Source: an uncultured Granulosicoccus sp.
Lineage (GTDB): Bacteria > Pseudomonadota > Gammaproteobacteria > Granulosicoccales > Granulosicoccaceae
Length of the DNA: 64,000 nt
Assembly: GCA_947495035.1 (NCBI GenBank)
Contig: CANLXI010000011.1
Location: 62,001-126,000 of the forward strand
Direction of reading: 5' to 3'
Within the stretch, counting starts at the first letter, position 1. Every line of letters begins with the position of its first letter. The position numbers were made by a program, and so were the translations under genes. Below the pieces are notes generated by a model. The model made no database searches, was not told the DNA's origin, and saw only the letters and a program-made list of their open reading frames with translations. Below, one piece after another: positions 51,923 to 60,174 of the stretch.

Positions 51923-53734
51923 CTACTCGCTGGCGCGGATTCGCACATAACTACCGGGTGCACTTTCAATCGGCTTGAGCTTGCCGTCACCCGGTGTCCG
52001 GGCGGCCACCTTGGCGCCGCTCTTGCGAGACAGCCAGCGGTACCAGTCTGTCCACCAGGAACCTTCATGCCAATCGGCGTTCTCCAGCCATTGGTTCGGG
52101 TCATCGGGCAGGCTGGTATTGGTCCAGTGGCCGTACTTCCTGGCAGCCGGGGGATTGACCACCCCGGCGATGTGCCCTGAAGCCGCCAGCACGAAGCGGT
52201 TCTTGCCGGAGAGCAATTGTGTGCCGGGGTAGCAACTCTGCCAGGGGGCAATGTGGTCTTCCTTGGCCGCCATGAAATACGTGGGCGTCTCCACCGAGCG
52301 CAGATCGATGGGCGTGCCGGCCATGCTGATGCCACCGGGTTCGCGCAGCAGGTTCTGCTGGTAGATCTGCCGCAGATAGAACAGCAGCATGGTGGCCGGC
52401 AGGCGAGTGGAGTCGCCATTCCAGTACAACAGGTCGAAGGCCATGGGCTCACGTCCCAGCAGGTAGTTGTTGACGACAAACGACCAGATGAGATCGTTCT
52501 CACGCATCATCGAGAACATGTTGGCCATGTGTGTGCCTTCCAGATAGCCCTTCTCCGTCACATGCTTCTCGATCTGGGCAACCTGGTCATCGTCGATGAA
52601 TACCGAGACTTCGCCGGTTTCCTTGAAGTCGAACAGGGAGGTGAGAAAGGTTGCCGAGGCGACGCGACTTGCCTGTCCCTGCGCCGCCAGATAGGCCAGG
52701 GTGGAGCTGACCAGGATGCCGCCGATGCAGAACCCCAGTATGTTGACACTCTTCTCGTCGGTGGCTGCCTCGATGGCATCCAGCGCGGCCAGTGGACCGT
52801 CCTTCATGTAGTCATCGAAACTCTTGTGCGCCAGTGTCTCGTCAGGATTGATCCACGACACGACGAACACGGTGTGCCCTTGATCAACGGCATGCTTGAT
52901 GAAACTGTTCTTGGGCTGCAGGTCCAGGATGTAGAACTTGTTGATCCAGGGTGGCACCAGCAGCAGTGGGCGCTTGTACACCTTGTCCGTGGTCGGGGTG
53001 TACTGAATCAGCTGCATCAGCTCGTTCTGGAAGATCACCTCGCCCGGTGTGGTGGCCACATTGGTGCCCACTTCGAAGGCGTCTTCATTGGTCATGCTGA
53101 TCTTGAGCTGTCCCCGGCCCTTCTCGAGGTCGCTCAGCATGTGCTTGAGCCCTTCGACCAGGCTCTGGCCACCGGTCTCCCGAGCCTTCTTCAGCACTGC
53201 CGGGTTGGTCAGGGCAAAGTTCGAAGGTGACAGGGCCGAGATGAACTGCCGGGTGTAGAAGTCCACCCGCTCCTGTTCTTTCGGGTCGAGATCGCCGGTA
53301 TTGTGTGCCAGCCCCTGCAGCCACTTGGCGGAAACCAGATAGGACTGCTTCATGTAATCGCAGACCATGTCCTCGTTCCAGGCCGGGTCCTTGAATCGCC
53401 GATCACCGGGCTCCGGTTGTGCACCGGGTGCTGCTTCACCACCGGTGGCGCGTGTGGCAAAGCTCTGCCACACCTTCATCTGTTCCTGCCAGTAGCTGAA
53501 CTGCGCCTCGACCAGTTTTGCCGGGTCCTGCATCAGCTTGAATGACCAGTCGGCGAAGGCGTTGCTGATGGAGCTGGCATCCATCAGCGAGAAGCCACCG
53601 GAGGCAGACTCCTTGGCCTGGCGCTCCCAGAACGCCTGCAGGGCGCGCTGACTCTGCTGCGCGACGTCGTTCATCTGTTGGAGAACTGCCTCGGGACTCG
53701 GCTGTTCCGTGTTGCTTGCTTGCTTGTCGGTCAT
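51923..53734 (-). CDS. phaC: Class I poly(3-hydroxyalkanoate) synthase
   Basis: 603 residues, polymerising 3-hydroxyacyl-CoA into PHA. Lipase-box-like GFCIGG with catalytic Cys336, the Asp in MAAKEDHIAPWQS and the His in ASGHIAGVVNPP complete the triad. N-terminal MNDVAQQSQRALQAFWERQ and PAWNEDMVCDYMKQSYLVSAKWLQ are class I features. It stands alone: no phaA, phaB or phasin gene lies within the window. A hairpin at 53768-53789 precedes its start. Confidence 0.94.
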   Translation of the reverse strand: MTDKQASNTEQPSPEAVLQQMNDVAQQSQRALQAFWERQAKESASGGFSLMDASSISNAFADWSFKLMQDPAKLVEAQFSYWQEQMKVWQSFATRATGGEAAPGAQPEPGDRRFKDPAWNEDMVCDYMKQSYLVSAKWLQGLAHNTGDLDPKEQERVDFYTRQFISALSPSNFALTNPAVLKKARETGGQSLVEGLKHMLSDLEKGRGQLKISMTNEDAFEVGTNVATTPGEVIFQNELMQLIQYTPTTDKVYKRPLLLVPPWINKFYILDLQPKNSFIKHAVDQGHTVFVVSWINPDETLAHKSFDDYMKDGPLAALDAIEAATDEKSVNILGFCIGGILVSSTLAYLAAQGQASRVASATFLTSLFDFKETGEVSVFIDDDQVAQIEKHVTEKGYLEGTHMANMFSMMRENDLIWSFVVNNYLLGREPMAFDLLYWNGDSTRLPATMLLFYLRQIYQQNLLREPGGISMAGTPIDLRSVETPTYFMAAKEDHIAPWQSCYPGTQLLSGKNRFVLAASGHIAGVVNPPAARKYGHWTNTSLPDDPNQWLENADWHEGSWWTDWYRWLSRKSGAKVAARTPGDGKLKPIESAPGSYVRIRASE

Positions 53735-53767
53735 GGGACATCAATCCTGTCGGTAATCAGTGACGAG

Positions 53768-53789
53768 GAGCCGGACCGGGTCCGGGCTC
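53768..53789. terminator. Hairpin between the BCCT-like gene and phaC
   Basis: GAGCCGGACC and GGTCCGGGCTC pair with one bulge around a tiny loop. On the minus strand it follows the BCCT-like gene and precedes phaC, so it may separate the two transcripts. No T-run. Confidence 0.4.
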
Positions 53790-53809
53790 GGTATCTATCC
53801 GGTGCTCCC

Positions 53810-53818
53810 CGACACGTC
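53810..53818 (-). repeat. Inverted copy of the GACGTGTCG intergenic repeat
   Basis: CGACACGTC on the plus strand, the reverse complement of the GACGTGTCG element at 29251 and 29301. It lies 12 bases from the BCCT-like stop. Confidence 0.35.
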
Positions 53819-53829
53819 CTTGTGGCGTG

Positions 53830-55047
53830 TTAGTGAACGGTATCGATTCTGGTGAAGTCGAGGGTATTTTCGGGTGGCGAGGATGTCAATGACAGGACCT
53901 CCCGGCGCTTCGTGACAACGATGAAAATCACGCAGGCCAGATAGATGCCGACAACCACGGCGCCGATCCACTGGATCTGCAGCCACTGGCTCTGGAAGAG
54001 CAGCGTCAGGCCGAACAGCACCACCACATTGCCGGCAATATACGGCAGTTTGCCGAAGCGTTGCGTGGTGATGGACAGATTGTCGGAGTAGAGCCGGATC
54101 AGACTGTCAAGCGAGTTGATCACGAAGGTGATGCCCACGATGATCATCGCCGCGTTCAGAAGACCGGTGGTATCGATCTCGTTGGCACTGAAGTGGTACA
54201 GAATGGAGAACCAGATACCCAGTGGAATGGACGGAATGACCAGCAATGCCAGCAACAGATACTGTGTCCGCATGCCACCCACGAATCGGGAAGTGAACTG
54301 ACCGATCATGATGGACCAGGCGAACCACCAGAACAGGTAGAACTCGTGATAGGCGTTGATCGGAATGATGAACTTGTGCAGATTGGTGAAGTAGCCACTC
54401 AGCAGGCTGATGTTGGCACCCAGCTCTCCCGGTCCGATGGAGCCTGATGCCCACATCAGAATGATGAGCGCGGCAAACAGAACGGTGGAGCCGACACTGA
54501 GAATCCTGACGTAACGGATATCGGTACTGGAGTAGGCGGCCGCCAGAATGACACAGAACACGATGACGTAGAAGGTTGCCACCACACTTTCACCGTCCCC
54601 GATTTCCGGGATGTAGGACGGCAGATAGACCAGAAAAAGGCTGGCGGTGAAGGCGCAGGTGCCGATGATCACCATGTTGTTGAGTATCTTCACCAGCGGA
54701 ATCTCGAAGAATCTGACCTTGGGTTCGATCACGCAGAAATAGAAGCTGGTGAGAAAGTAGAACGCCCAGATGAGAAAGCCCCAGAAGCCGAACTCGATGG
54801 CCAGCGGATTGGTGAAGCCGTATTCCGGCGCACTGGCGGTATCGGCATACATCGGGAACTCGCCCAGCGGAAACATGATCAGCCCGACATCCAGACCCGA
54901 GGTGAACAGAATGGCGATGAACGTGAACAGCGACACGGGAGTGACACCGATGACCGGCATGTTCCACCATTTGATCACGCAGAACACCACGAGCACGAAG
55001 GCCATGAGAATGCCAAAGGAGATGATCAGGGTAAGCAGGTTTTCCAT
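53830..55047 (-). CDS. BCCT-like betaine/choline/carnitine transporter, short form
   Basis: 405 residues with about ten hydrophobic segments. AYHEFYLFWWFAWSIMIGQFTSRFVGGMRTQYLLLALLVIPSIPLGIWFSILYHF resembles the tryptophan-rich segment 8 region of BCCT carriers, and SGLDVGLIMFPLGEFP resembles the segment 3 glycine stretch. BCCT proteins usually have 12 TMs and 500 or more residues, so this is a short, divergent form; substrate and coupling ion cannot be read. It would import compatible solutes if functional as a BCCT. ATG 55047 lies 91 bases after the phosphatase stop on the same strand. Confidence 0.65.
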   Translation of the reverse strand: MENLLTLIISFGILMAFVLVVFCVIKWWNMPVIGVTPVSLFTFIAILFTSGLDVGLIMFPLGEFPMYADTASAPEYGFTNPLAIEFGFWGFLIWAFYFLTSFYFCVIEPKVRFFEIPLVKILNNMVIIGTCAFTASLFLVYLPSYIPEIGDGESVVATFYVIVFCVILAAAYSSTDIRYVRILSVGSTVLFAALIILMWASGSIGPGELGANISLLSGYFTNLHKFIIPINAYHEFYLFWWFAWSIMIGQFTSRFVGGMRTQYLLLALLVIPSIPLGIWFSILYHFSANEIDTTGLLNAAMIIVGITFVINSLDSLIRLYSDNLSITTQRFGKLPYIAGNVVVLFGLTLLFQSQWLQIQWIGAVVVGIYLACVIFIVVTKRREVLSLTSSPPENTLDFTRIDTVH

Positions 55048-55137
55048 GAAATGTCTCGTCTCCGATAGCGATCTTTCAGACCCAGTGCTGACAACTCTAC
55101 ACGAATGCCGGCAGGACTCCAGCCCGGCCTGAACTCG

Positions 55138-56661
55138 TCAGACGGCATTTTCCGCTGGCAGGGTGGCTTGCGCCGCTACACCTGCGCTGGCGGCAGACAG
55201 CGCAGGCCGAAAGGCAAGGACGGTAAGATCATCCCGTCTTGGTTCACCGGCAGCGTATTCGGCAAATTCGCGTTCCAGTGCCTCGGTCAGGGTTGTCAGG
55301 CTGTCAGCACGGTGTTGCCGGACAATCGAGGCGAAGCGCTTGTAGCCGAAGGCGATCCCGCGTGCCCCACCCACCTGGTCGATGATGCCGTCGGTATGCA
55401 GCAACAGTCTGGTGTCTGCGCTCAACGCAAAGCGCGTCTCCTGGAACTGCGGGTTGCCGGGCGTATCCGCATATCCGAGGCTCAGGCGGTCGCCCCTGAT
55501 GCGGGAGGTGCCCTGCTCGGAACAGATCGTCAATGACAAGTGTGCACCTGCGAATACGCCACTGCCGGAGTCTCTGTCGATCATGCAAATGGCCGCATCC
55601 ATGCCATCGTTCGATCGGGCATCGGTCGAGTACTGATTCAGCAGACCCTTGGTCAGGTCGCTCAGTCTCGTCAGAATGGCCGCCGGCGACAGACTGTCAT
55701 CCTCGGAGAGTATTCTTTCCAGAGAGGCAATGGCCAGCATGCTCATGAACCCACCGGGCACACCATGTCCGGTACAGTCGACGATGGCGATGGTCGTTCC
55801 CTGTTTGCGGGTGTTGATCCAGTAGATGTCACCTCCGACAAGGTCTCTGGGCTGCCAGAGCACCGAATGCTCGGCGAAGGCCTCCGAGAGCTGACTGTGG
55901 GTGGGCAGCAGGCCGCGCTGAATGCGAGTCGCGTAGTTCACGCTGTCGAGGATCGACTCGTGAGCTTCACGGATTTCGGTGACGCGCTCTGTTTCGCGGT
56001 CCAGCATGGAGTTGTAACTGCTGATGAGCTTGCCGATCTCGTCGTTGGAGTGGTAGTCGGCGTGTCGTGGTACACCCTCCTGCTCGAACTGCTCGATGGC
56101 AGTCAGCAACAGCTTCAGCGGGCGATTGATGAACCACAGAAAGGCGGCAATGCCTGCCAGCGTCAGTGCCAGTCCTCCTATCGTTCCCAACAATGCAAGT
56201 ACGGCAAACTCTCTTGTCAGCCTGTTCGTCAGAACAACGGGGTCGATGCGCACATGCATGCTGGCCGCCGTGCCGACACCGGGCAGGCTGACATCGATGC
56301 TTCTGCCCGGTTTTCTGATGCGTGAACAGCCGATCACCGGCCATGACACGGCAGGTGCTTCGCTGGCCTCGATCCGCAGATCCGTGCAGATCACGTAGGG
56401 ATAGGCGGCAAAGATCGACAGAAGCTCCCGGGATTTCGGGATGTCCCCAGCTCGAAGAAGATCGGATGCGGGCCTGGCCAGGCGATTGGCAACCGTTGCG
56501 ATCTCTGCGGCAATCTGTCCACTCTGGTCGGTCTTGCGATATTGCAGGTACAGGACCAGCACCACGGCATTTCCCAGAATGCCGAGTATCAGGGTGGCCG
56601 CGATGTACTTGAAGAATATGTGTCGCCTGAACAGTGACAGGGCGGCATCAAACGGGTTCAT
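55138..56661 (-). CDS. SiaA-like membrane PP2C-type Ser/Thr phosphatase
   Basis: 507 residues. TM1 about 17-39, periplasmic domain about 41-150, TM2 about 152-177, HAMP about 178-232 (NRPLKLLLTAIEQFEQ...DEIGKLISSYNSMLDRE), then a SpoIIE/PP2C domain (about 240-490). Metal-binding Asp residues lie in DLVGGDIYW (278), VDCTGHGVPGG (295) and EPRRDDLTVL (about 478). This is the architecture of SiaA, which dephosphorylates SiaC in Pseudomonas. It shares a transcript with the 130-residue periplasmic protein (13-base gap) and is divergent from the SiaB/SiaC/cyclase genes, which should be its partners. Confidence 0.85.
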   Translation of the reverse strand: MNPFDAALSLFRRHIFFKYIAATLILGILGNAVVLVLYLQYRKTDQSGQIAAEIATVANRLARPASDLLRAGDIPKSRELLSIFAAYPYVICTDLRIEASEAPAVSWPVIGCSRIRKPGRSIDVSLPGVGTAASMHVRIDPVVLTNRLTREFAVLALLGTIGGLALTLAGIAAFLWFINRPLKLLLTAIEQFEQEGVPRHADYHSNDEIGKLISSYNSMLDRETERVTEIREAHESILDSVNYATRIQRGLLPTHSQLSEAFAEHSVLWQPRDLVGGDIYWINTRKQGTTIAIVDCTGHGVPGGFMSMLAIASLERILSEDDSLSPAAILTRLSDLTKGLLNQYSTDARSNDGMDAAICMIDRDSGSGVFAGAHLSLTICSEQGTSRIRGDRLSLGYADTPGNPQFQETRFALSADTRLLLHTDGIIDQVGGARGIAFGYKRFASIVRQHRADSLTTLTEALEREFAEYAAGEPRRDDLTVLAFRPALSAASAGVAAQATLPAENAV

Positions 56662-56674
56662 CGGTAGTGCCAGA

Positions 56675-57067
56675 TTAACGGCCCGCCTTTTTCATGGCCT
56701 TGCTCAATGACTCCCTGTCGTCGATGATCATCTGCACAACCTTGTATTTACCCTGGATTTTCCTGACGAGATAGTCGGCCGTGATGGAGTCCCCGTTGTC
56801 ATCGATGAACTCGGAACAGACAAAATAGTGCTCCCCCAGCGATACGATGAAGGGATGGGCATTGGCCGGATATATCACGCGCATGGTATCCGTTCGCGTG
56901 TCAAGGTAGAGGTAGCTGCCGTCGCTCAGGATGGAGTCGTTGTAGGTCAGCATGGCGGTCTGCAGCTCGACTTGCAGTGCGGTGGAGAGTCTGGCTGCGT
57001 GAGCTGTCGAGAGCATCAGCCCCGACAGCAGAATGATCAGGCTGGCCCATGCGGTTTTCCTGTTCAC
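56675..57067 (-). CDS. Small periplasmic protein co-transcribed with the SiaA-like phosphatase
   Basis: 130 residues. Signal peptide MNRKTAWASLIILLSGLMLSTAHA (AHA 22-24). The mature part is beta-rich with YLYLDTRTDTMRVIYPANAHPFIVSLGEHYFVCSEFIDD and ends in a basic helix (ESLSKAMKKAGR). The GTG start at 57067 follows GGGAG at 7 bases. No family recognised. Its position before the SiaA-like gene, which has a periplasmic sensor domain, suggests it may bind a ligand or modulate that sensor; this is inference. Confidence 0.6.
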   Translation of the reverse strand: MNRKTAWASLIILLSGLMLSTAHAARLSTALQVELQTAMLTYNDSILSDGSYLYLDTRTDTMRVIYPANAHPFIVSLGEHYFVCSEFIDDNGDSITADYLVRKIQGKYKVVQMIIDDRESLSKAMKKAGR

Positions 57068-57303
57068 GTACGTCTCCCGATGCAACAAGCGGTCCGGCCG
57101 GTGGCTTGGCAAGTTGCCGGTACCGACCAGAAATTTCCCGGTATTCGGGTTGCAGTAATATTCGTTTTTTATTGCTGTATTTCTATGATACATATGTAGA
57201 CGTGTGGACGACACTGTTAAATAGTCTCGGATTCAATGCATCCGCCGCAGCATGAAGCACATTGTGCCTCTGCCCGCTGAGGGTGCCGGCCAGGGAGACA
57301 GTA
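57068..57303. promoter_or_regulatory. AT-rich divergent promoter region of the Sia-like module
   Basis: 236 bases between the two arms of the module. An unusually AT-rich core (57140-57220) holds the palindrome TACATATGTA at 57189-57198, and TTGCTG at 57172-57177 could be a -35 for the siaB-like gene. No good TGTGA-N6-TCACA site for CRP is present. Both flanking genes use GTG starts with GGGAG-type ribosome binding sites. Confidence 0.5.
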
Positions 57304-57867
57304 GTGAGAGCCAGTAAACTCAATGAGCTGCAGTCACAATTGCACTCACAAGGCATTACCTTCGCCTATTGCGGCTGTATCACCGAAAACATACTCACGG
57401 GTATCGGTTCGGCGCTGAAGAACAAGCTGGAGAGCGAAGATGTCGATACCAGGACCACTCGCAGCATATTTGCCGTGTTTGTCGAGCAGATGCAGAACAT
57501 TATCCGCTATTCGGCGCGACAGGCTTCTGCCGAACAGGATAAACCGTTGAAAAATGCAGACGACCACTCCCGCTACGGCATCCTGACCATCGGTCAGGTG
57601 GGTGATGACTTCATCATTCATTCGGGTAACCTGATTGTGGCAGCCGATGTACCCGGTATTCGAGCCAGGTTGACGGATTTGCAGAACAAATCGCCGGAAG
57701 AGCTGAAGATTGCCTATAAATCGCAGCTGCGCAATCTGCAGGAGCTGGAGGAAGGGGCCGGAGTCGGGTTCATGGAGATCGCCCGACGAACATCCAGGCC
57801 TATTGAATTCGAATTCGAGGAAGTGGATGATGAGCACACGTTCTTTGCCATCAAGGCAACCATCTGA
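57304..57867 (+). CDS. SiaB-family Ser/Thr kinase
   Basis: 187 residues. Seen: FAYCGCITENILTGIGSALKNKLE, RSIFAVFVEQMQNIIRYSARQ (N-box-like, with QNIIRYS), YGILTIGQVGDDFIIHSGNLI and GAGVGFMEIARRTSRPIEFEFEEVDDEHTFFAIKATI, the hallmarks of SiaB/DUF6272 kinases with a GHKL-type fold. In Pseudomonas, SiaB phosphorylates SiaC and so opposes SiaA. The GTG start at 57304 follows GGGAG (57293-57297). It is followed 16 bases later by the SiaC-like gene. Confidence 0.85.
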   Translation: MRASKLNELQSQLHSQGITFAYCGCITENILTGIGSALKNKLESEDVDTRTTRSIFAVFVEQMQNIIRYSARQASAEQDKPLKNADDHSRYGILTIGQVGDDFIIHSGNLIVAADVPGIRARLTDLQNKSPEELKIAYKSQLRNLQELEEGAGVGFMEIARRTSRPIEFEFEEVDDEHTFFAIKATI

Positions 57868-57883
57868 GAGAGATGCCATCATC

Positions 57884-58267
57884 ATGGATGCACTCGAGAT
57901 ACCCGCAACGACCAGAACTCCGCAAGTCTCCTTCAATTTTCCGGAGCACCGATTTCGTCTGATCGGCGAGTCGTATCCGGAGGATGTCACCCGTTTCTAC
58001 TACCCCCTGTTCGATGCGCTGGATGCCTATCTGCAGGCGTCCCCGACGCACTGTCGCTTCGATTTCGAACTCATCTATTTCAACAGCAGCAGTGCCAAGG
58101 CAATCATGTTGCTCATGGACAAGCTGGATCAGGCGGCATCCCGCGGTTGCCGGGTGGACGTGTACTGGTTCCATGACCCTGAAGACGACACCATGGAGGA
58201 ACTCGGTGTGGATTTCGGGGAGGATTTGCGTGAGGTCAATTTCAGACTCGAACGAATGGTGGTGTGA
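57884..58267 (+). CDS. SiaC-like partner-switch protein (DUF1987)
   Basis: 127 residues, the usual SiaC length. TRTPQVSFNFPEHRFRLIGESYPEDVTRFYYPLF, YFNSSSAKAIMLLMDKL and DVYWFHDPEDDTMEELGVDFGEDL match DUF1987. The phosphoacceptor loop reads N67-S68-S69-S70, so the residue equivalent to Pseudomonas SiaC Thr68 appears to be Ser (alignment from memory). The unphosphorylated form is expected to bind and activate its cyclase partner. The stop overlaps the cyclase start (TGATG). Confidence 0.87.
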   Translation: MDALEIPATTRTPQVSFNFPEHRFRLIGESYPEDVTRFYYPLFDALDAYLQASPTHCRFDFELIYFNSSSAKAIMLLMDKLDQAASRGCRVDVYWFHDPEDDTMEELGVDFGEDLREVNFRLERMVV

Positions 58268-59319
58268 TGTCCACCGCTGACCTTTTCACGCAGGAGGAAC
58301 AGACGATAGCGGCGACCAATGCGTGGCTGGCGAGGAAAGGTGCGGACCAGGATCCGGACAATCGGCAGATGGTCGAATCGTTGCTGCATGAATACTGCAA
58401 GTTGTTCAAGGTGACTCGGCGACTGTTGCGTGTCAGTGATCGCAATGATGAGGAATTGCGCCGCCTGAGAAATGCGGCAGAAACGGCCAAGGCAACCCTG
58501 TCGCGTTACTTTTCCCCCAATCTGGCTGAACAACTGGTCGTCGATCCGGATTTTCTGGGTCTGGGTGGGGAGCGGCGCGAGCTGACCTTCCTGTTCACCG
58601 ATATTGCCGATTTCACCGCGCTGGTGGAGACACATGATCCTGTCGTGACCGTTCCCCTGTTGAACGAGTATCTGGACAACATGACGCAGATCGTCTTTCG
58701 TCATGGCGGGACGACCGACAAGATCGTCGGCGATGCCTTGCATGTCATCTTCGGGGCACCGGTGGAACAGCCGGAACAGGCTGCCAGTGGTCTGGCTTGT
58801 GCGCTGGAGATCGATGCCTTCTCCGAGTCGTTCCGCAGGCAGAAGGCGGAAGAGGGCATTCATCTGGGGGTCACGCGAATCGGCCTGCACAAGGGCGCGG
58901 CGACGGTGGGCAATTTCGGGGGCGAAGTGTTCTTCAATTACACCGCGTATGGCGATACGGTCAATACCGCCGCCAGGCTGGAATCGGTCAACAAGCATCT
59001 GGGGACGAGAATCTGCGCCAGCGCCACGGTGGTTGACGGCATCACCGGCTTCATCGGTCGTCCGGTAGGCACACTCATTCTGAAAGGCAAGACCTCCGGC
59101 CTGAAGGTGTTCGAGCCGCTGGCGCCGGAGCAGATGTGCAGTTCGGTGGTGGCGGCGTACAACGCGGCCTACGAGAAACTCGAATCCGATGATCCGTCAG
59201 CAAAGCAGGCGTTTGCAGCGATCGTGGCCAAACACGGTGAAGACCCCTTGGCAATTTTCCACCTGGTGCGCCTGCTGGCAGGAGACAGCGGCAATACCAT
59301 CGTGGTCGATGAAAAATAG
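58267..59319 (+). CDS. Class III adenylate/guanylate cyclase coupled to SiaC
   Basis: 350 residues, soluble. An N-terminal helical/coiled-coil region (about 30-80, LLHEYCKLFKVTRRLLRVS...EELRRLRNAAETAKATL) leads through RYFSPNLAEQL into the class III cyclase domain. Metal Asp112 (LFTDIADFT) and Asp156 (IVGDALHVIFG), adenine-contacting Lys152, Thr226 at the substrate-specifying position (NYTAYGDTVN), and Asn233/Arg237 of the transition-state pair are all present, predicting cAMP as product (class IIIb). A GTG at 58264 is an alternative start. The helical region is where SiaC would be expected to dock, by analogy with SiaD. Confidence 0.88.
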   Translation: MSTADLFTQEEQTIAATNAWLARKGADQDPDNRQMVESLLHEYCKLFKVTRRLLRVSDRNDEELRRLRNAAETAKATLSRYFSPNLAEQLVVDPDFLGLGGERRELTFLFTDIADFTALVETHDPVVTVPLLNEYLDNMTQIVFRHGGTTDKIVGDALHVIFGAPVEQPEQAASGLACALEIDAFSESFRRQKAEEGIHLGVTRIGLHKGAATVGNFGGEVFFNYTAYGDTVNTAARLESVNKHLGTRICASATVVDGITGFIGRPVGTLILKGKTSGLKVFEPLAPEQMCSSVVAAYNAAYEKLESDDPSAKQAFAAIVAKHGEDPLAIFHLVRLLAGDSGNTIVVDEK

Positions 59320-59336
59320 CATCGCCGATACTCCAC

Positions 59337-60074
59337 TCATGAGCGTTTGATCGACACGACCATCACGCGGCCCTGGCTGACTTCGAACATCACGTCGACA
59401 GGGCCGACCAGAACACCCCAGTGTTGCCCGGGTTTACCGTCCTTGCCACGCTCGTAGGCCGGACGTGGATCCTGAGCCAATGTCTGCTCGATCAGCCTTT
59501 GCAGACCGAGTGAGCCGGTTGCCACGAGGTCGCAGCCGGGCTCGATCTCGGCCAGTCGTTGCAGCGCTTGCACTGTCCAGCCAACCTCGAGGCCATCCTG
59601 AAGCTGGGTTGCCCAGTCGGACCTGGCGTCCGGTATGGCATCGACAAACGGCACATAGGGCTTGATATCCAGTACCGGCGTGCCATCGAGAAAGTCACCA
59701 CCATCCACCAGGACACGAAACCGATCCTTGTCGAACCTGACGTCGCGCAGGGCCACGGCGCTCAGCCCGATCGGGTTGGGTCGATTGGGACTGCGCGTGG
59801 CATAGACCCCCATGGTCTTCTTGCCGCCGAGTCGCGGTGGCTGTACCAGGGGCTTGAATCGTGAATAGCTCTGGCCATGAAAGACGAACACCACCCACAG
59901 ATGGGAGAAGGAGCCGAGGTCCCGCAGTGCCAGTTCGTTGTCCCTGGTGGGTTCGAACTCGATGGCTGCCACGGCGCTGTCCACGAGGCCAGGCTGTCTC
60001 GGGATGCCGAAGCGCTGGCTGTAGCAAGAGCGGATGGTGGCGATGGCATCCATGGAAAAGGTATCGCTGAGCAT
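59337..60074 (-). CDS. trmO: tRNA (t6A37)-N6-methyltransferase TrmO (TsaA)
   Basis: About 245 residues. IRSCYSQRFGIPRQPGLV is the TrmO N terminus. FSHLWVVFVFHGQ, PPRLGGKKTMGVYATRSPNRPNPIGLSAV and LDIKPYVPFVDAIPDA complete the SAM-binding beta-barrel domain, with a C-terminal domain after about 160. It converts t6A37 of tRNA-Thr(GGU) to m6t6A. ATG 60074 gives the usual distance to IRS; ATG 60053 is an alternative. It converges with the cyclase gene and overlaps no other gene. Confidence 0.93.
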   Translation of the reverse strand: MLSDTFSMDAIATIRSCYSQRFGIPRQPGLVDSAVAAIEFEPTRDNELALRDLGSFSHLWVVFVFHGQSYSRFKPLVQPPRLGGKKTMGVYATRSPNRPNPIGLSAVALRDVRFDKDRFRVLVDGGDFLDGTPVLDIKPYVPFVDAIPDARSDWATQLQDGLEVGWTVQALQRLAEIEPGCDLVATGSLGLQRLIEQTLAQDPRPAYERGKDGKPGQHWGVLVGPVDVMFEVSQGRVMVVSIKRS

Positions 60075-60174
60075 CAGTGGTTTCGAGCATTGAAGACCAG
60101 GCAGGTCTGCCATGAGTCGGCAGGGGCAGATCCCACCCGAGAGCCCGTCATCGGGCAAGACGGGTCGTGGAGTA

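Noticed and set aside
57068-57303. CRP site in the promoter of the cyclase module (autoregulation by cAMP)
   Set aside because: No TGTGA-N6-TCACA-like sequence is found in the region.
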